Shown piece by piece: positions 1-6,908 of a stretch of DNA of 10,072 nucleotides; positions within the stretch are counted from its first letter, which is position 1, and every line of letters begins with the position of its first letter. Below the pieces are notes generated by a model that worked only from the letters and a program-made list of their open reading frames with translations, searched no databases and was not told the origin of the DNA. The stretch spans positions 1-10,072 of the forward strand of contig DATGYC010000080.1 of assembly GCA_035298385.1 (NCBI GenBank), written 5' to 3'. Source of the DNA: DATGYC01 sp035298385 (GTDB taxonomy: Bacteria > Bacillota > Sulfobacillia > Symbiobacteriales > Symbiobacteriaceae). The position numbers and the translations under genes are program-made.

Positions 1-29
1 ACGAACATCTGTTTGGAAGGGGAGAGCCG

Positions 30-965
30 ATGGTACCCGCCGTCAAGGCTACACAACTGACGAAGCGCTACGGCGACTTCACCGCTGTAAACAACCTAGA
101 CCTGGAGATTCGCCCCGGCGAGTGCTTCGGCTTTCTGGGCCCCAACGGGGCCGGCAAATCGACGACGATGAAGATGATCTATGGCCGCACCCCCATCACC
201 AGTGGGGAGCTGCAGGTCCTTGGGCTCGACACGAAGACGGCGATGCGCACGATCAAGTCCCGCATCGGCGTGATCCCGCAGGAGGACAGCCTGGACCCGG
301 ACTTCTCCGTTCTGGAGAACCTCCTGGTCTACGGCCGCTACTTTGGGCTAAAGGGCGCCCCAGCGCGGCAGCGCGCCGAGGAACTCCTGGCCTTCGTCCA
401 GTTGACGGAGAAGGCGAAGACGAACGTCGAGGCGCTCTCGGGCGGCATGAAGCGACGTCTCGTCATTGCCCGGGCGCTGATGAATCGGCCCGAGCTGCTG
501 ATCCTGGATGAGCCCTCGACTGGGCTCGACCCACAGGCTCGCCACCTCGTCTGGTCCCGCATGCGCACGCTGAAGGCGCAGGGCGTGACGCTGCTCCTCA
601 CGACCCACTACATGGATGAGGCGGCGCAGCTCTGCGACCGGCTGGTGATCGTCGACAAGGGGCAGGTGCTCGCCCTGGGCACGCCGCAAGAGCTGATGGC
701 GCAGCACGCCGGCGCCTGGGCGCTGGAGTTGCGCGTGGCGCCCGAGCAGCATGCGACGGTCCTGCAGCGGGCCGAGCGCGTCGCAACGGCGCACGAGGCG
801 ATCGGCGATCTGCTCGTCATCTACCTGCCGGGTCAGGCGGAGGCGGAGGGGCTGACGCATGAGCTCCGCTCCACCGGCGTTCCCCTGCAGGGCTATCAGG
901 CGCGCCCGACGACGCTGGAGGATGTCTTCCTGCGCTTGGCCGGTCGCTCGTTACAGGAGGGGTAG
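30..965 (+). CDS. NodI/DrrA-type ABC exporter ATP-binding protein
   Basis: This is the ATPase subunit of an ABC-2 type exporter, hydrolysing ATP on the cytoplasmic face to drive export through the permease encoded next to it. The 311 residues carry every ABC motif: Walker A GPNGAGKS at 37-44, Q-loop Gln84, signature LSGGMKRR at 136-143, Walker B LLILDEP at 156-162 with Glu161, D-loop GLD at 165-167 and switch His193. The signature with Met-Lys-Arg-Arg and the about 80-residue tail after the nucleotide-binding domain are typical of the NodI/DrrA group. The ATG at 30 is preceded by GGGGAG at a good distance. The permease gene begins 3 bases after the stop, so the two are surely one operon. The substrate cannot be read from sequence; drugs, lipids or polysaccharides are typical for this group. 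Confidence 0.95.
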   Translation: MVPAVKATQLTKRYGDFTAVNNLDLEIRPGECFGFLGPNGAGKSTTMKMIYGRTPITSGELQVLGLDTKTAMRTIKSRIGVIPQEDSLDPDFSVLENLLVYGRYFGLKGAPARQRAEELLAFVQLTEKAKTNVEALSGGMKRRLVIARALMNRPELLILDEPSTGLDPQARHLVWSRMRTLKAQGVTLLLTTHYMDEAAQLCDRLVIVDKGQVLALGTPQELMAQHAGAWALELRVAPEQHATVLQRAERVATAHEAIGDLLVIYLPGQAEAEGLTHELRSTGVPLQGYQARPTTLEDVFLRLAGRSLQEG

Positions 966-968
966 ACG

Positions 969-1733
969 ATGGACCTGACAGCCCGTTTCATCATCGTTTG
1001 GCAGCGGAACATGCGGGTCTTCCGCCGCTTCATCTGGTCGAACATCGTCTCTGGCTTCGTGGAGCCGCTGGTCTTCCTCCTGGGCATGGGCTTTGGCATC
1101 GGTCAGTTCGTCAAGGAGCTGAATGGGATCCCCTATACAGCCTTCATCGCCCCGGGCATCATCGCCAGCTCCGCCATGTTCGCCGCCAGCTTTGAGTCGA
1201 CCTTTGGCACCTTCATCCGCATGACCTTTCAAAAGACCTTCGATGCGATCATCGCGACGCCGGTCAGCATCGACGAGGTCGTGGCCGGGGAGCTGCTCTA
1301 CAGCGCCACGAAGGCCGTCGTCAGCGGCACGGTGATCCTGCTGGCGATCTTCCTCTTCGGCCTGGTGCCGCAGTTCCACCCGACGGCCTTGCTCATACCC
1401 CTGGCTGCGGCCCTCGTCGGCCTCCTCTTCGCTGCCGCGGGCATGATCATCGCCAGCGTCGTCCCCTCGATCGAGACCTTCAACTACTACATCACCCTGG
1501 TCATCACGCCGATGTTCGTCTTCTCGGGCATCTTCTTCCCGATCGATTCGCTGCCGGGGTTTGCCCAGTCGATCGCGTGGTTCACGCCGCTGATGCACGC
1601 CGTGCGGCTGATGCGCGGCCTCGTGCTGGGGCAGACGGGCCACCTGTGGGCAGATAGCGTCTGGCTGGCGGTTGTGGCCGCGCTCCTCTTGCCGTGGCCG
1701 CTGCTCCTGATGCGGCGCAAGCTGATCAAATAG
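969..1733 (+). CDS. NodJ-like ABC-2 transporter permease
   Basis: This is the membrane subunit partnering the upstream ATPase. It has 254 residues, the usual NodJ length, with about six hydrophobic segments, the clearest near residues 22-42, 56-78, 110-132, 138-162, 170-190 and 226-246. The middle part (YTAFIAPGIIASSAMFAASFE, then FDAIIATPVSIDEVVAGELL) closely matches the conserved core of NodJ-family permeases as I know them, and the basic tail RRKLIK fits the positive-inside rule. The ribosome binding site AGGAGG lies inside the last codons of the ATPase gene, so translation is probably coupled. NodJ proper exports lipochitooligosaccharide in rhizobia. Homologues outside rhizobia are general exporters, and nothing here points to nodulation. 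Confidence 0.93.
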   Translation: MDLTARFIIVWQRNMRVFRRFIWSNIVSGFVEPLVFLLGMGFGIGQFVKELNGIPYTAFIAPGIIASSAMFAASFESTFGTFIRMTFQKTFDAIIATPVSIDEVVAGELLYSATKAVVSGTVILLAIFLFGLVPQFHPTALLIPLAAALVGLLFAAAGMIIASVVPSIETFNYYITLVITPMFVFSGIFFPIDSLPGFAQSIAWFTPLMHAVRLMRGLVLGQTGHLWADSVWLAVVAALLLPWPLLLMRRKLIK

Positions 1734-1737
1734 AGAC

Positions 1738-1769
1738 GAACGAAGCGGTGCCTACGCACCGCTTCGTTC
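1738..1769. terminator. Convergent-gene hairpin, probable bidirectional terminator
   Basis: A perfect 14-bp stem (GAACGAAGCGGTGC paired with GCACCGCTTCGTTC) closes a CTAC tetraloop. It sits 4 bases after the permease stop and 1 base beyond the stop of the convergent gene on the minus strand. The tail is poor in T on both strands, so termination rests on stem strength. The position between two convergent stops makes a shared terminator the simplest reading. Confidence 0.75.
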
Positions 1770-1770
1770 C

Positions 1771-2043
1771 TTATACATAGACGTGGCGCAGGAGCAGCCG
1801 CCGGAGCTGACCGACCAGGTCATGCGCCTGGGCGCCCGACGAGAAGGTGACAATGCCCCGCTCGACCTTGGTCAGAAAGAGCTCGATCTCGGCCACGGTC
1901 GCCCGATCCGGCGTGGGCATGGTGCGCTTGATATTGTTGGTCACGACGGGACGGGCCATGACGCCGAGTGTGGGTGCGAGGAGCTTGATGGCATCCTCTG
2001 CCCACGCGGGCAACGTCTCTCTGGGTGTGACAGCCTGAAACAT
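1771..2043 (-). CDS. Hypothetical 90-residue protein downstream of V4R gene
   Basis: I do not recognise this family. The protein is soluble and has no signal peptide, no cysteine and no obvious catalytic motif. It looks helical at the start (residues about 10-26, AWAEDAIKLLAPTLGVM) and end (AHDLVGQLRRLLLRHVYV), with the segment ATVAEIELFLTKVERGIVTF between. I chose the ATG at 2043, which has AGGTG six bases upstream; a GTG at 2052 would add three residues. The start lies nine bases after the stop of the V4R gene, so the two are almost certainly co-transcribed and coupled. A role as a partner or regulator of the V4R protein is inferred from context only. The convergent hairpin follows its stop directly. 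Confidence 0.7.
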   Translation of the reverse strand: MFQAVTPRETLPAWAEDAIKLLAPTLGVMARPVVTNNIKRTMPTPDRATVAEIELFLTKVERGIVTFSSGAQAHDLVGQLRRLLLRHVYV

Positions 2044-2052
2044 CGCCGTCAC

Positions 2053-2526
2053 CTACTTCTGGACCAGCAGGACGAACTCACAGGCGTGGTCGCCCAGCCC
2101 GCCGATGCACCTATGCTCCCGCGCCGTGTACTCGAGCCCAGTCGCCTCGGAGAGCAGGCCGGCGATCATGCCCGCTTCCACGAAGCAGACGGGCTTGTGT
2201 GCGAGTTCGATCCCGTCGCAGCCCGCGCACTCCCGGATGCCCACCGTCCAGGAGCCATCGCCAGCGGTGCTGTAGTAGACAAGGCCGAGGGCCATCGCAT
2301 CGTAGAAGGTGACGAACGAGTCCAGGACCTGCTCGGTCGTCGTACCGGCGAGCCGGCCCTGCCGGATCAGGGCGCGTCCCATCGCCATGCCGGCCAGGTA
2401 TTCGATCTGCTCGCGCTCCTCGCCATCGGCGCCCAGCGCCTGCGCGAGGCTCTCAAAGCCCAGGAGTCGGAACAACTGAAACGCTTCGATCGCAACGTTC
2501 GCACCCAGAGTCCGTGCATCCGTCAT
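2053..2526 (-). CDS. V4R (4-vinyl reductase) domain protein
   Basis: This is a 157-residue V4R-domain protein. The family binds small hydrophobic molecules or metal and occurs as ligand sensors and as a component of bacteriochlorophyll and phenol-responsive systems. The C-terminal half shows the hallmark: Cys100-x2-Cys103, Cys114, the helix FVEAGMIAGLLSEATG (115-130), the strand EYTAREHRC (132-140) and the closing GLGDHACEF (143-151) with Cys149. The last cysteines with the preceding Cys114 are the usual metal-site candidates in V4R domains. The N-terminal about 90 residues are helical. The ATG at 2526 is preferred because AAGGAGG stands ten bases upstream; a longer reading from 2562 adds 12 residues rich in Ser, Gly and Thr with no good ribosome site. 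It is likely first in a two-gene operon, with a divergent MFS gene upstream. The ligand is unknown. Confidence 0.85.
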   Translation of the reverse strand: MTDARTLGANVAIEAFQLFRLLGFESLAQALGADGEEREQIEYLAGMAMGRALIRQGRLAGTTTEQVLDSFVTFYDAMALGLVYYSTAGDGSWTVGIRECAGCDGIELAHKPVCFVEAGMIAGLLSEATGLEYTAREHRCIGGLGDHACEFVLLVQK

Positions 2527-2590
2527 GCTGGAACTGCCTCCTTGTGTGGGGGTCTCATCCATTACTTAACAGCACGGAGAAATATCGCAC

Positions 2591-2625
2591 CGTGAGATAT
2601 ATCACGTGACTGACGAGAATGCGAA
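2591..2625 (-). promoter_or_regulatory. Possible promoter and operator for the V4R operon
   Basis: On the minus strand TTCGCA (2625-2620), an 18-base spacer and TGATATATC (2604-2596) give a weak -35 and an extended -10 element, placing a start near 2589, about 60 bases before the V4R start codon. The -10 element sits inside the inverted repeat CGTGA-N6-TCACG (2591-2606), which could be an operator. The 206-base divergent region would also have to hold the MFS promoter, for which I see no convincing match. Confidence 0.35.
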
Positions 2626-2732
2626 CCATTATCAGCGATCGGTCGCCGAGGTCTATCCGTTGGGCGCTGGCAGGAGTTATAGGGTAGACGCGGGAATCAA
2701 TCTCTGACGTTTTCGACATAGGAGTGAATCCA

Positions 2733-4262
2733 ATGGGCCTCGACCCAAAGCGGCTACGCATCGTCCTCTCCGTCATGCTGGCGACCTTCCTGACCGCCGT
2801 CGATGTGACGATCATCGACACCGCCATCCCGCGCATCGTCGGGGCGCTAGGGGGGTTCAAGCTCTTCACCTGGCTCGTGACCGGCTACCTGCTCACCTCG
2901 ACGGCGACGATCCCACTCTACGGCAAGCTGGCGGATATCATCGGCCGAAAGCGGACCTTCATCATTGGTACGACGCTCTTCCTCCTGGGCTCCGTGCTCT
3001 GCGCCTTCGCCAACACGATGCCGCAGCTGATCCTCTTCCGCGGCCTGCAGGGCCTGGGCGCCGGCGGGATCCAGCCGGTTGTCCAGACGATCCTCGGCGA
3101 CATCTTCACGCCGACGGAGCGGGCGAAGGTCCAGGGCTGGTTCTCCTCGATCTGGGGGCTCTCTGGCCTGATCGGTCCGCTTCTCGGTGGCCTGATCGTC
3201 GACTACGTCGACTGGCGCTGGCTCTTCCTGATCAACCTGCCGCTCGGCCTCTTCGCCCTCGTCATGCTCATGACCAATCTACAAGAGAAGGTGGGGCAGC
3301 GGACTCAGCCGGTCGATTACCTCGGCTCGGCGCTTCTGACAGGCGGGATCGCCGCCCTGATGCTCGCCCTGGTGATGGGCGGGTCGACCTTCCCCTGGAA
3401 CTCAGGCGAGATCATCGGCCTCTTCGTTGGCGCGGGCGTGCTACTGGCAGGATTCATCAGGCAGGAGAAGCACCATCCCGATCCAATGCTGCCGCTCGAT
3501 CTCTTCCGCGACAAGACGATCGGGATCGCCAACCTCGCCTCGCTGGTGATCGGTGGGGTCTACTACGGCACGACCGTCTACCTGCCGCTCTGGGCGCAGG
3601 GGGTGCAGGGCTACTCGGCGACGCGCTCGGGCGCCTCGCTCCTCTGGCTCTCGATCGGTTGGCCGATCGCGGCGGTGCTTGGCGGCAAGTATATCCTGAA
3701 GGTGGGGCAGCGGCGGGCGGCCCTCTTGGGACTGGGCTTCAACGTCCTGGGCGCTGCGGGCCTCTTGATCCTGGCGCGGGTCGCCCATGAGATCCCGCCG
3801 GTCGGCTTTGCGGTCGTGACCTACCTGGTCGGCTCCGGGATGGGCTTCGCCTCGCTCGCCTTCATCTTGGGCGTGCAGTCCTCGGTCGGCTGGGAGCGGC
3901 GGGGTGTGGCGACGGCCTCGCTCCAGTTTATCCGGACCCTGGGCGGCCTGGTCTGGGTGGCGGTGATGGGCGCCGTGATGAACAGCACCTTCGCCCAGGG
4001 GCTGCAGGCGGTGCCGAGCCTGGGGATTACGTCGGTCTCAGCGGCGGCGGACTTTGCCAATGAGTTGCTCGATCCGGCGAAGTGGGGCTCGCTCTCCCCG
4101 GCGGTGCTGGCAGCGGCACGGGGCGCCCTGGCTGATTCGCTGCGATGGGTCCATGTGATCGTGCTCTTCTGTGCGGTGGCGACCTTCGCTGTGACGCTCT
4201 GGTTCCCGAACCGGAAGCTGGACCAGGTGGATGCCCCTAGGGATGGTGTTTCCGCCCACTAG
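2733..4262 (+). CDS. DHA2-family (EmrB/QacA-like) MFS multidrug exporter
   Basis: This is an inner-membrane proton-coupled drug or metabolite exporter of the 14-helix DHA2 branch of the major facilitator superfamily. The 509 residues match the family length. Visible motifs are D1 in helix 1 (VDVTIIDTAIPRI, 23-35, with Asp24), motif A in loop 2-3 (GKLADIIGRKR, 64-74), motif B in helix 4 (LFRGLQGLGAGG, 101-112, with Arg103) and motif C in helix 5 (SGLIGPLLGG, starting near 146). I chose the ATG at 2733, with GGAG eight bases upstream; an in-frame GTG at 2724 overlaps that ribosome site and is unlikely. A class V aminotransferase gene starts 44 bases after the stop, so the exporter may belong to the same pathway, for example exporting its product. 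Substrate is not readable from sequence. Confidence 0.95.
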   Translation: MGLDPKRLRIVLSVMLATFLTAVDVTIIDTAIPRIVGALGGFKLFTWLVTGYLLTSTATIPLYGKLADIIGRKRTFIIGTTLFLLGSVLCAFANTMPQLILFRGLQGLGAGGIQPVVQTILGDIFTPTERAKVQGWFSSIWGLSGLIGPLLGGLIVDYVDWRWLFLINLPLGLFALVMLMTNLQEKVGQRTQPVDYLGSALLTGGIAALMLALVMGGSTFPWNSGEIIGLFVGAGVLLAGFIRQEKHHPDPMLPLDLFRDKTIGIANLASLVIGGVYYGTTVYLPLWAQGVQGYSATRSGASLLWLSIGWPIAAVLGGKYILKVGQRRAALLGLGFNVLGAAGLLILARVAHEIPPVGFAVVTYLVGSGMGFASLAFILGVQSSVGWERRGVATASLQFIRTLGGLVWVAVMGAVMNSTFAQGLQAVPSLGITSVSAAADFANELLDPAKWGSLSPAVLAAARGALADSLRWVHVIVLFCAVATFAVTLWFPNRKLDQVDAPRDGVSAH

Positions 4263-4306
4263 TTGCGGCGCCGATTCGGCTCGAGCCAAGAGAGGGAGGT
4301 CATCCG

Positions 4307-5479
4307 ATGTCGGTTCGTGCACGCTTTCCCCAGACGGAGTCCATGCTCTACGTTGACAACGCTGGTTGCGGCCTGCTCTCTACGTCTGTCCAGTCTGCCT
4401 TACAAGAGGCGGTGACGACGATGGCTGGTGGCTCGGCCGGTCTGCACGGCCTGATGGGGCGGCTCGCCCCGCTGAAGGCGAAGCTGGCGCAACTGATCGG
4501 CGCCACCCCGGCTGAGATCGCCCTGCAGCGCTCGACCTCCCAAGGGCTGAACACGGTGGCAGCCGGGGTGCACTGGCGCCCAGGCGACAACGTCGTGACC
4601 GCTGGGATTGAGTTTCCGTCGAACGTCTTCCCCTGGCTCAACCTGGAGGGCCGGTACGGCGTCAAGACCAAGCTCGTGCCCGCCCGGGAGGGGCGGGTGC
4701 TGGCCGAGGATCTGATCGCGGCCTGCGATGAGCGGACCCGCGTCCTGACGGTCAGTTGGGTCCAGTTCACGAATGGCTACCGGACCGATCTGGCGCAGCT
4801 GGGCGAGTTCTGCCGGGCGCGGGGAATCCTCTTCTGCGTCGATGGGGTGCAGGGGGTGGGCGCCCTGCAGATCGATGTGGAGCGTTGCCAGATCGACGCG
4901 CTCGCCTGTGGGGCGCAGAAGTGGATGCTGGGCCCGCTGGGGATCGGCTTCCTCTACGTGCGCAAGGCGGTGCAGGCGGAACTCTGGACGGTAGAGGTTG
5001 GGCCGGGGAGCGTCCGCCGAGGAGATGGCGGGTTTAGCCCCGCAGGTGGACGCCCCCCGGATGGGTCGGTTCAGATGGACCCGGCGTCGTTCCTCGACTA
5101 CAACCTGACCTTCCATGAGAGCGCGGCGCGCTACGAGAGTGGGCTCCCGAATCTCCTGGGCGTCTGTGGCCTGGATGCCTCGGTCTCGCTCTTCCTGGAG
5201 GTGGGGCCGGCGGCGGTGGAGGCGCAGGTGCTGGCCCTGACGGACCAGCTGGCAGAGGGGCTGGTCGGGCGCGGGTACTCGCTGCTCTCGCCGCGGGGGG
5301 CGGGCGAGAGGTCGGGGATCATCACCTTCGTGAGCGAGCGGATGGCGAGCAGTGAGATCCACCAGCGGCTGACGGCGGCGGGGGTGGTCTGCTCCCTGCG
5401 GGAGGGGGCCGTCCGGTTGGCGCCGCACTTCTATAATGAAGCCGCGGAGATGGAGCAGATCCTGGCGGCGCTGCCGTAG
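4307..5479 (+). CDS. Class V aminotransferase-fold PLP enzyme
   Basis: This is a cytosolic pyridoxal-phosphate enzyme of fold type I, class V (cysteine desulfurase, isopenicillin N epimerase and kynureninase relatives). The 390 residues show DNAGCG (17-22) at the substrate end, the phosphate-side STSQG (76-80), EFPSN (102-106), Asp179 and Gln182 in VDGVQGVG for ring binding, and the Schiff-base lysine Lys205 in CGAQKWMLGP. The C-terminus VRLAPHFYNEAAEMEQIL is typical of the class. The usual cysteine-bearing loop of SufS-type desulfurases is not seen near the C-terminal domain, where SGIITFVS stands instead, so a desulfurase role is not supported. An aminotransferase, lyase or epimerase are all possible. 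The ATG at 4307 follows GGGAGG at good spacing. It is probably in one operon with the upstream MFS exporter. Confidence 0.88.
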   Translation: MSVRARFPQTESMLYVDNAGCGLLSTSVQSALQEAVTTMAGGSAGLHGLMGRLAPLKAKLAQLIGATPAEIALQRSTSQGLNTVAAGVHWRPGDNVVTAGIEFPSNVFPWLNLEGRYGVKTKLVPAREGRVLAEDLIAACDERTRVLTVSWVQFTNGYRTDLAQLGEFCRARGILFCVDGVQGVGALQIDVERCQIDALACGAQKWMLGPLGIGFLYVRKAVQAELWTVEVGPGSVRRGDGGFSPAGGRPPDGSVQMDPASFLDYNLTFHESAARYESGLPNLLGVCGLDASVSLFLEVGPAAVEAQVLALTDQLAEGLVGRGYSLLSPRGAGERSGIITFVSERMASSEIHQRLTAAGVVCSLREGAVRLAPHFYNEAAEMEQILAALP

Positions 5480-5519
5480 GATTGTCGAACGATTGTGCTG
5501 AATTCGACAGAAAAAGGCC

Positions 5520-5559
5520 GAATCAGCCGCCAAGTTTCGACAAACTTGGCGGCTGATTC
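5520..5559. terminator. 18-bp perfect palindrome after the aminotransferase gene
   Basis: Two perfectly complementary 18-base arms (5520-5537 and 5542-5559) flank a CGAC loop, 40 bases after the aminotransferase stop. It could be the terminator of the MFS-aminotransferase operon, although the plus-strand tail TTGGTATTATGG has no T run. On the minus strand the stem is followed by GGCC and then TTTTT. Its right arm ends two bases before an extended -10 element, so it could also be an operator. The loop and inner stem contain TTCGACA, which recurs nearby at 5503-5509 and inverted at 5483-5489. Confidence 0.55.
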
Positions 5560-5560
5560 T

Positions 5561-5569
5561 TGGTATTAT
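5561..5569 (+). promoter_or_regulatory. Extended -10 promoter for the small ORF
   Basis: TGGTATTAT fits the TGnTATAAT extended -10 consensus with one mismatch. A -35 like TCGACA (5537-5542) lies 21 bases upstream, too far to be standard, so recognition would rely on the extended element. Transcription would begin near 5576 and give a leader of about 35 bases before the ATG at 5611. Confidence 0.5.
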
Positions 5570-5587
5570 GGTCCCGAGGGTGACGGG

Positions 5588-5605
5588 CGCCTCCGAAAGG
5601 AGGTG
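5588..5605 (+). promoter_or_regulatory. Hairpin sequestering a ribosome binding site
   Basis: CGCCTCC pairs with GGAGGTG (one G-U pair) around a GAAA tetraloop of the stable GNRA class. The right side is the near-perfect ribosome site AAAGGAGGTG of the ORF starting at 5611, seven bases from its ATG. In a transcript starting near 5576 this would be almost the whole leader, so translation is probably damped or switched by this structure. It is seen directly in sequence; the regulatory role is inferred. Confidence 0.6.
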
Positions 5606-5610
5606 GGTCT

Positions 5611-5715
5611 ATGGTGACAATCACCGTAGAGATTAGCGCTGTAGCGCTGATTATGGGGGTTACAGGATGTCGGCAAAGTTGGATGGTACAAAATAAAGGT
5701 CTAAGCTTTGTGTAG
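5611..5715 (+). CDS. Small hydrophobic ORF, possibly a truncated toxin-like peptide
   Basis: This is a 34-residue ORF with very strong initiation signals: extended -10 promoter, AAAGGAGGTG and an ATG seven bases later. The product starts MVTITVEISAVALIMGVTG, a short hydrophobic run, and ends CRQSWMVQNKGLSFV, which looks unrelated in character and read through from other DNA. From memory, the layout (hairpin-masked ribosome site, N-terminal MVT, hydrophobic centre) resembles small Bacillota proteins annotated as holin-like or type I toxins, but I could not check this. One reading is that the natural C-terminus was lost when the recombinase module inserted near 5660-5670. The ORF overlaps by eight bases the start suggested for the recombinase. 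No function is claimed. Confidence 0.5.
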   Translation: MVTITVEISAVALIMGVTGCRQSWMVQNKGLSFV

Positions 5716-6906
5716 AAGGAATTTTCACCACTTCATCAAAATTTATTTTGGATTATCCAAGAGAAACTTAGATGCGGGGGTGGTTTTGGTGGGTGGCGGC
5801 TTGCATCTGGTGCGTCCTTCACTGGCCAGAGGCGGTGGCAATAAGGAGATCTCCCCGGAGGAGAAGAGGCGGGATCAAGAACGCCTCATCCAAGGGTGGT
5901 TAACCAGCCAGAAGCAACGAAACTTCTCTCCTGCCACCATCGCGAGCGCGCAGCGTGGCGTGGCCAACTTCTTGACGGCTGCGGGAAAGTTCTGCTGGGA
6001 GATCACCGTTAGCGATGTACGGGACTATCACGACACCCTTTGCGAGCTGGGCCTAGAAGTCACTACTCGCCGAGGCTACCTAACGCACATCAAGCAGTTC
6101 TTTGCTTTCATTGCGGCCCACCCGGAACTTCCCTTGACGACCCTGGAAGTCCAGGCTGGACTTCCAGTGGAGCGCGTGGATCACAAGTATAGCGTCCGGT
6201 TGCAGCAGCCCGTGGACCGGTGGTACATGCCCGTTCATGTGACGGATGATGTGGCCTGCAAGCGGACAACCAGGGCCCTCCCCACCAAAGACGAGCTGAG
6301 GTCCTTCTTTGCATTCTTGCGCGGGCGGATCGACGCGAGCCATAAGGGGATCCCCGTGGCCCGGGATTACGCCATGTTTCGGTTTCTGTATCACACCGGC
6401 ATGCGGGAGAACGAGGTGTCCATGGTCGACGTCAAGGATGTGCGGTTCGACCTTGGGACAATCCACTGCCGGATCGGGAAGGGCTCGGGGGGGTCGGGGC
6501 CACGTGAACGCTGGATCCCCATGCTTTACGGCCTGGTCTGAGGATCTACCTGGCCGAGGTGCGCCCCAAGTTCATGGGAGCAGACCGCACCAAGGCGCTC
6601 TTCCTGGCCGAAACCGGCGGCCCCATCACGAACCGTACGATCAGGGCCCGGCTTCGGCAGCACCTCCAGGCTGCCCAGAAGGCCGGCGTCGAGGTCCCAA
6701 TGTTTACATGCCACGACTTCCGCCGAGCCTTCGCTACTCACTTTTACGAGGAGTACCCGGAGAAGATTGAGGTACTGCGACTCATGTTGGGGCATCAGTT
6801 CTTGGCCACTACGCAGCGGTATCTACGTCCTAGTCGCAAGTTCATCGAGCAGCAGATGGAAGATCTCATGGGGATCCGGCTGGACCACCTGAGGGGAGAT
6901 GAATAG
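5708..6906 (+). pseudogene. Tyrosine recombinase (integrase) split by a frame change
   Basis: This is a phage-integrase-family tyrosine recombinase that cuts and rejoins DNA through a 3'-phosphotyrosine. The core-binding domain lies at about 5880-6120 (from RLIQGWLTSQKQ to KQFFAFI). The catalytic domain keeps all expected residues: Arg in TGMRENE (6404-6406), Lys in IGKG (6479-6481), His and Arg in HDFR (6712-6723), His in LGHQ (6793-6795) and the nucleophile Tyr in TQRYL (6820-6822). The first part stops at TGA 6539-6541 and the rest continues in the -1 frame, which is open from 6508. A one-base loss or sequencing error near 6533-6541 restores LRIYLAEVRP; programmed frameshifting is an alternative. 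The start is uncertain: TTG 5708 has AAAGG eight bases upstream, but the first about 45 residues do not look like part of the fold, and starts at 5786-5810 are possible. It heads the three-gene module. Confidence 0.8.
6143..6167. repeat. 11-bp perfect inverted repeat inside the recombinase gene
   Basis: CTGGAAGTCCA and TGGACTTCCAG are exact reverse complements separated by GGC. The repeat lies between the core-binding and catalytic domains of the recombinase. It may simply reflect codon choice, or act as an RNA hairpin or binding site. Confidence 0.6.
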
Positions 6907-6908
6907 CC

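Noticed and set aside
951..1643. Minus-strand open frame of 230 codons
   Set aside because: Repetitive Asp, Glu, Arg and His composition opposite a clear membrane permease; an antisense artefact.
1783..2595. Plus-strand open frame of 270 codons across the V4R operon
   Set aside because: It lies opposite two genes with good ribosome sites and family motifs, has no recognisable domain, and runs through a convergent terminator neighbourhood.
4278..4287. 10-bp palindrome GGCTCGAGCC between the MFS and aminotransferase genes
   Set aside because: Short and GC-rich, likely to occur by chance, and without a T tract or a clear link to a promoter.
4400..5533. Long minus-strand open frame (377 codons) opposite the aminotransferase gene
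   Set aside because: It is rich in Arg, His, Pro and Gln, the pattern of a GC-driven antisense shadow, and the plus strand encodes a clear PLP enzyme.
6309..6770. Third-frame open stretch of 153 codons spanning the recombinase frame change
   Set aside because: Its composition is that of an out-of-frame reading and it contains none of the recombinase motifs; it only happens to bridge the break.
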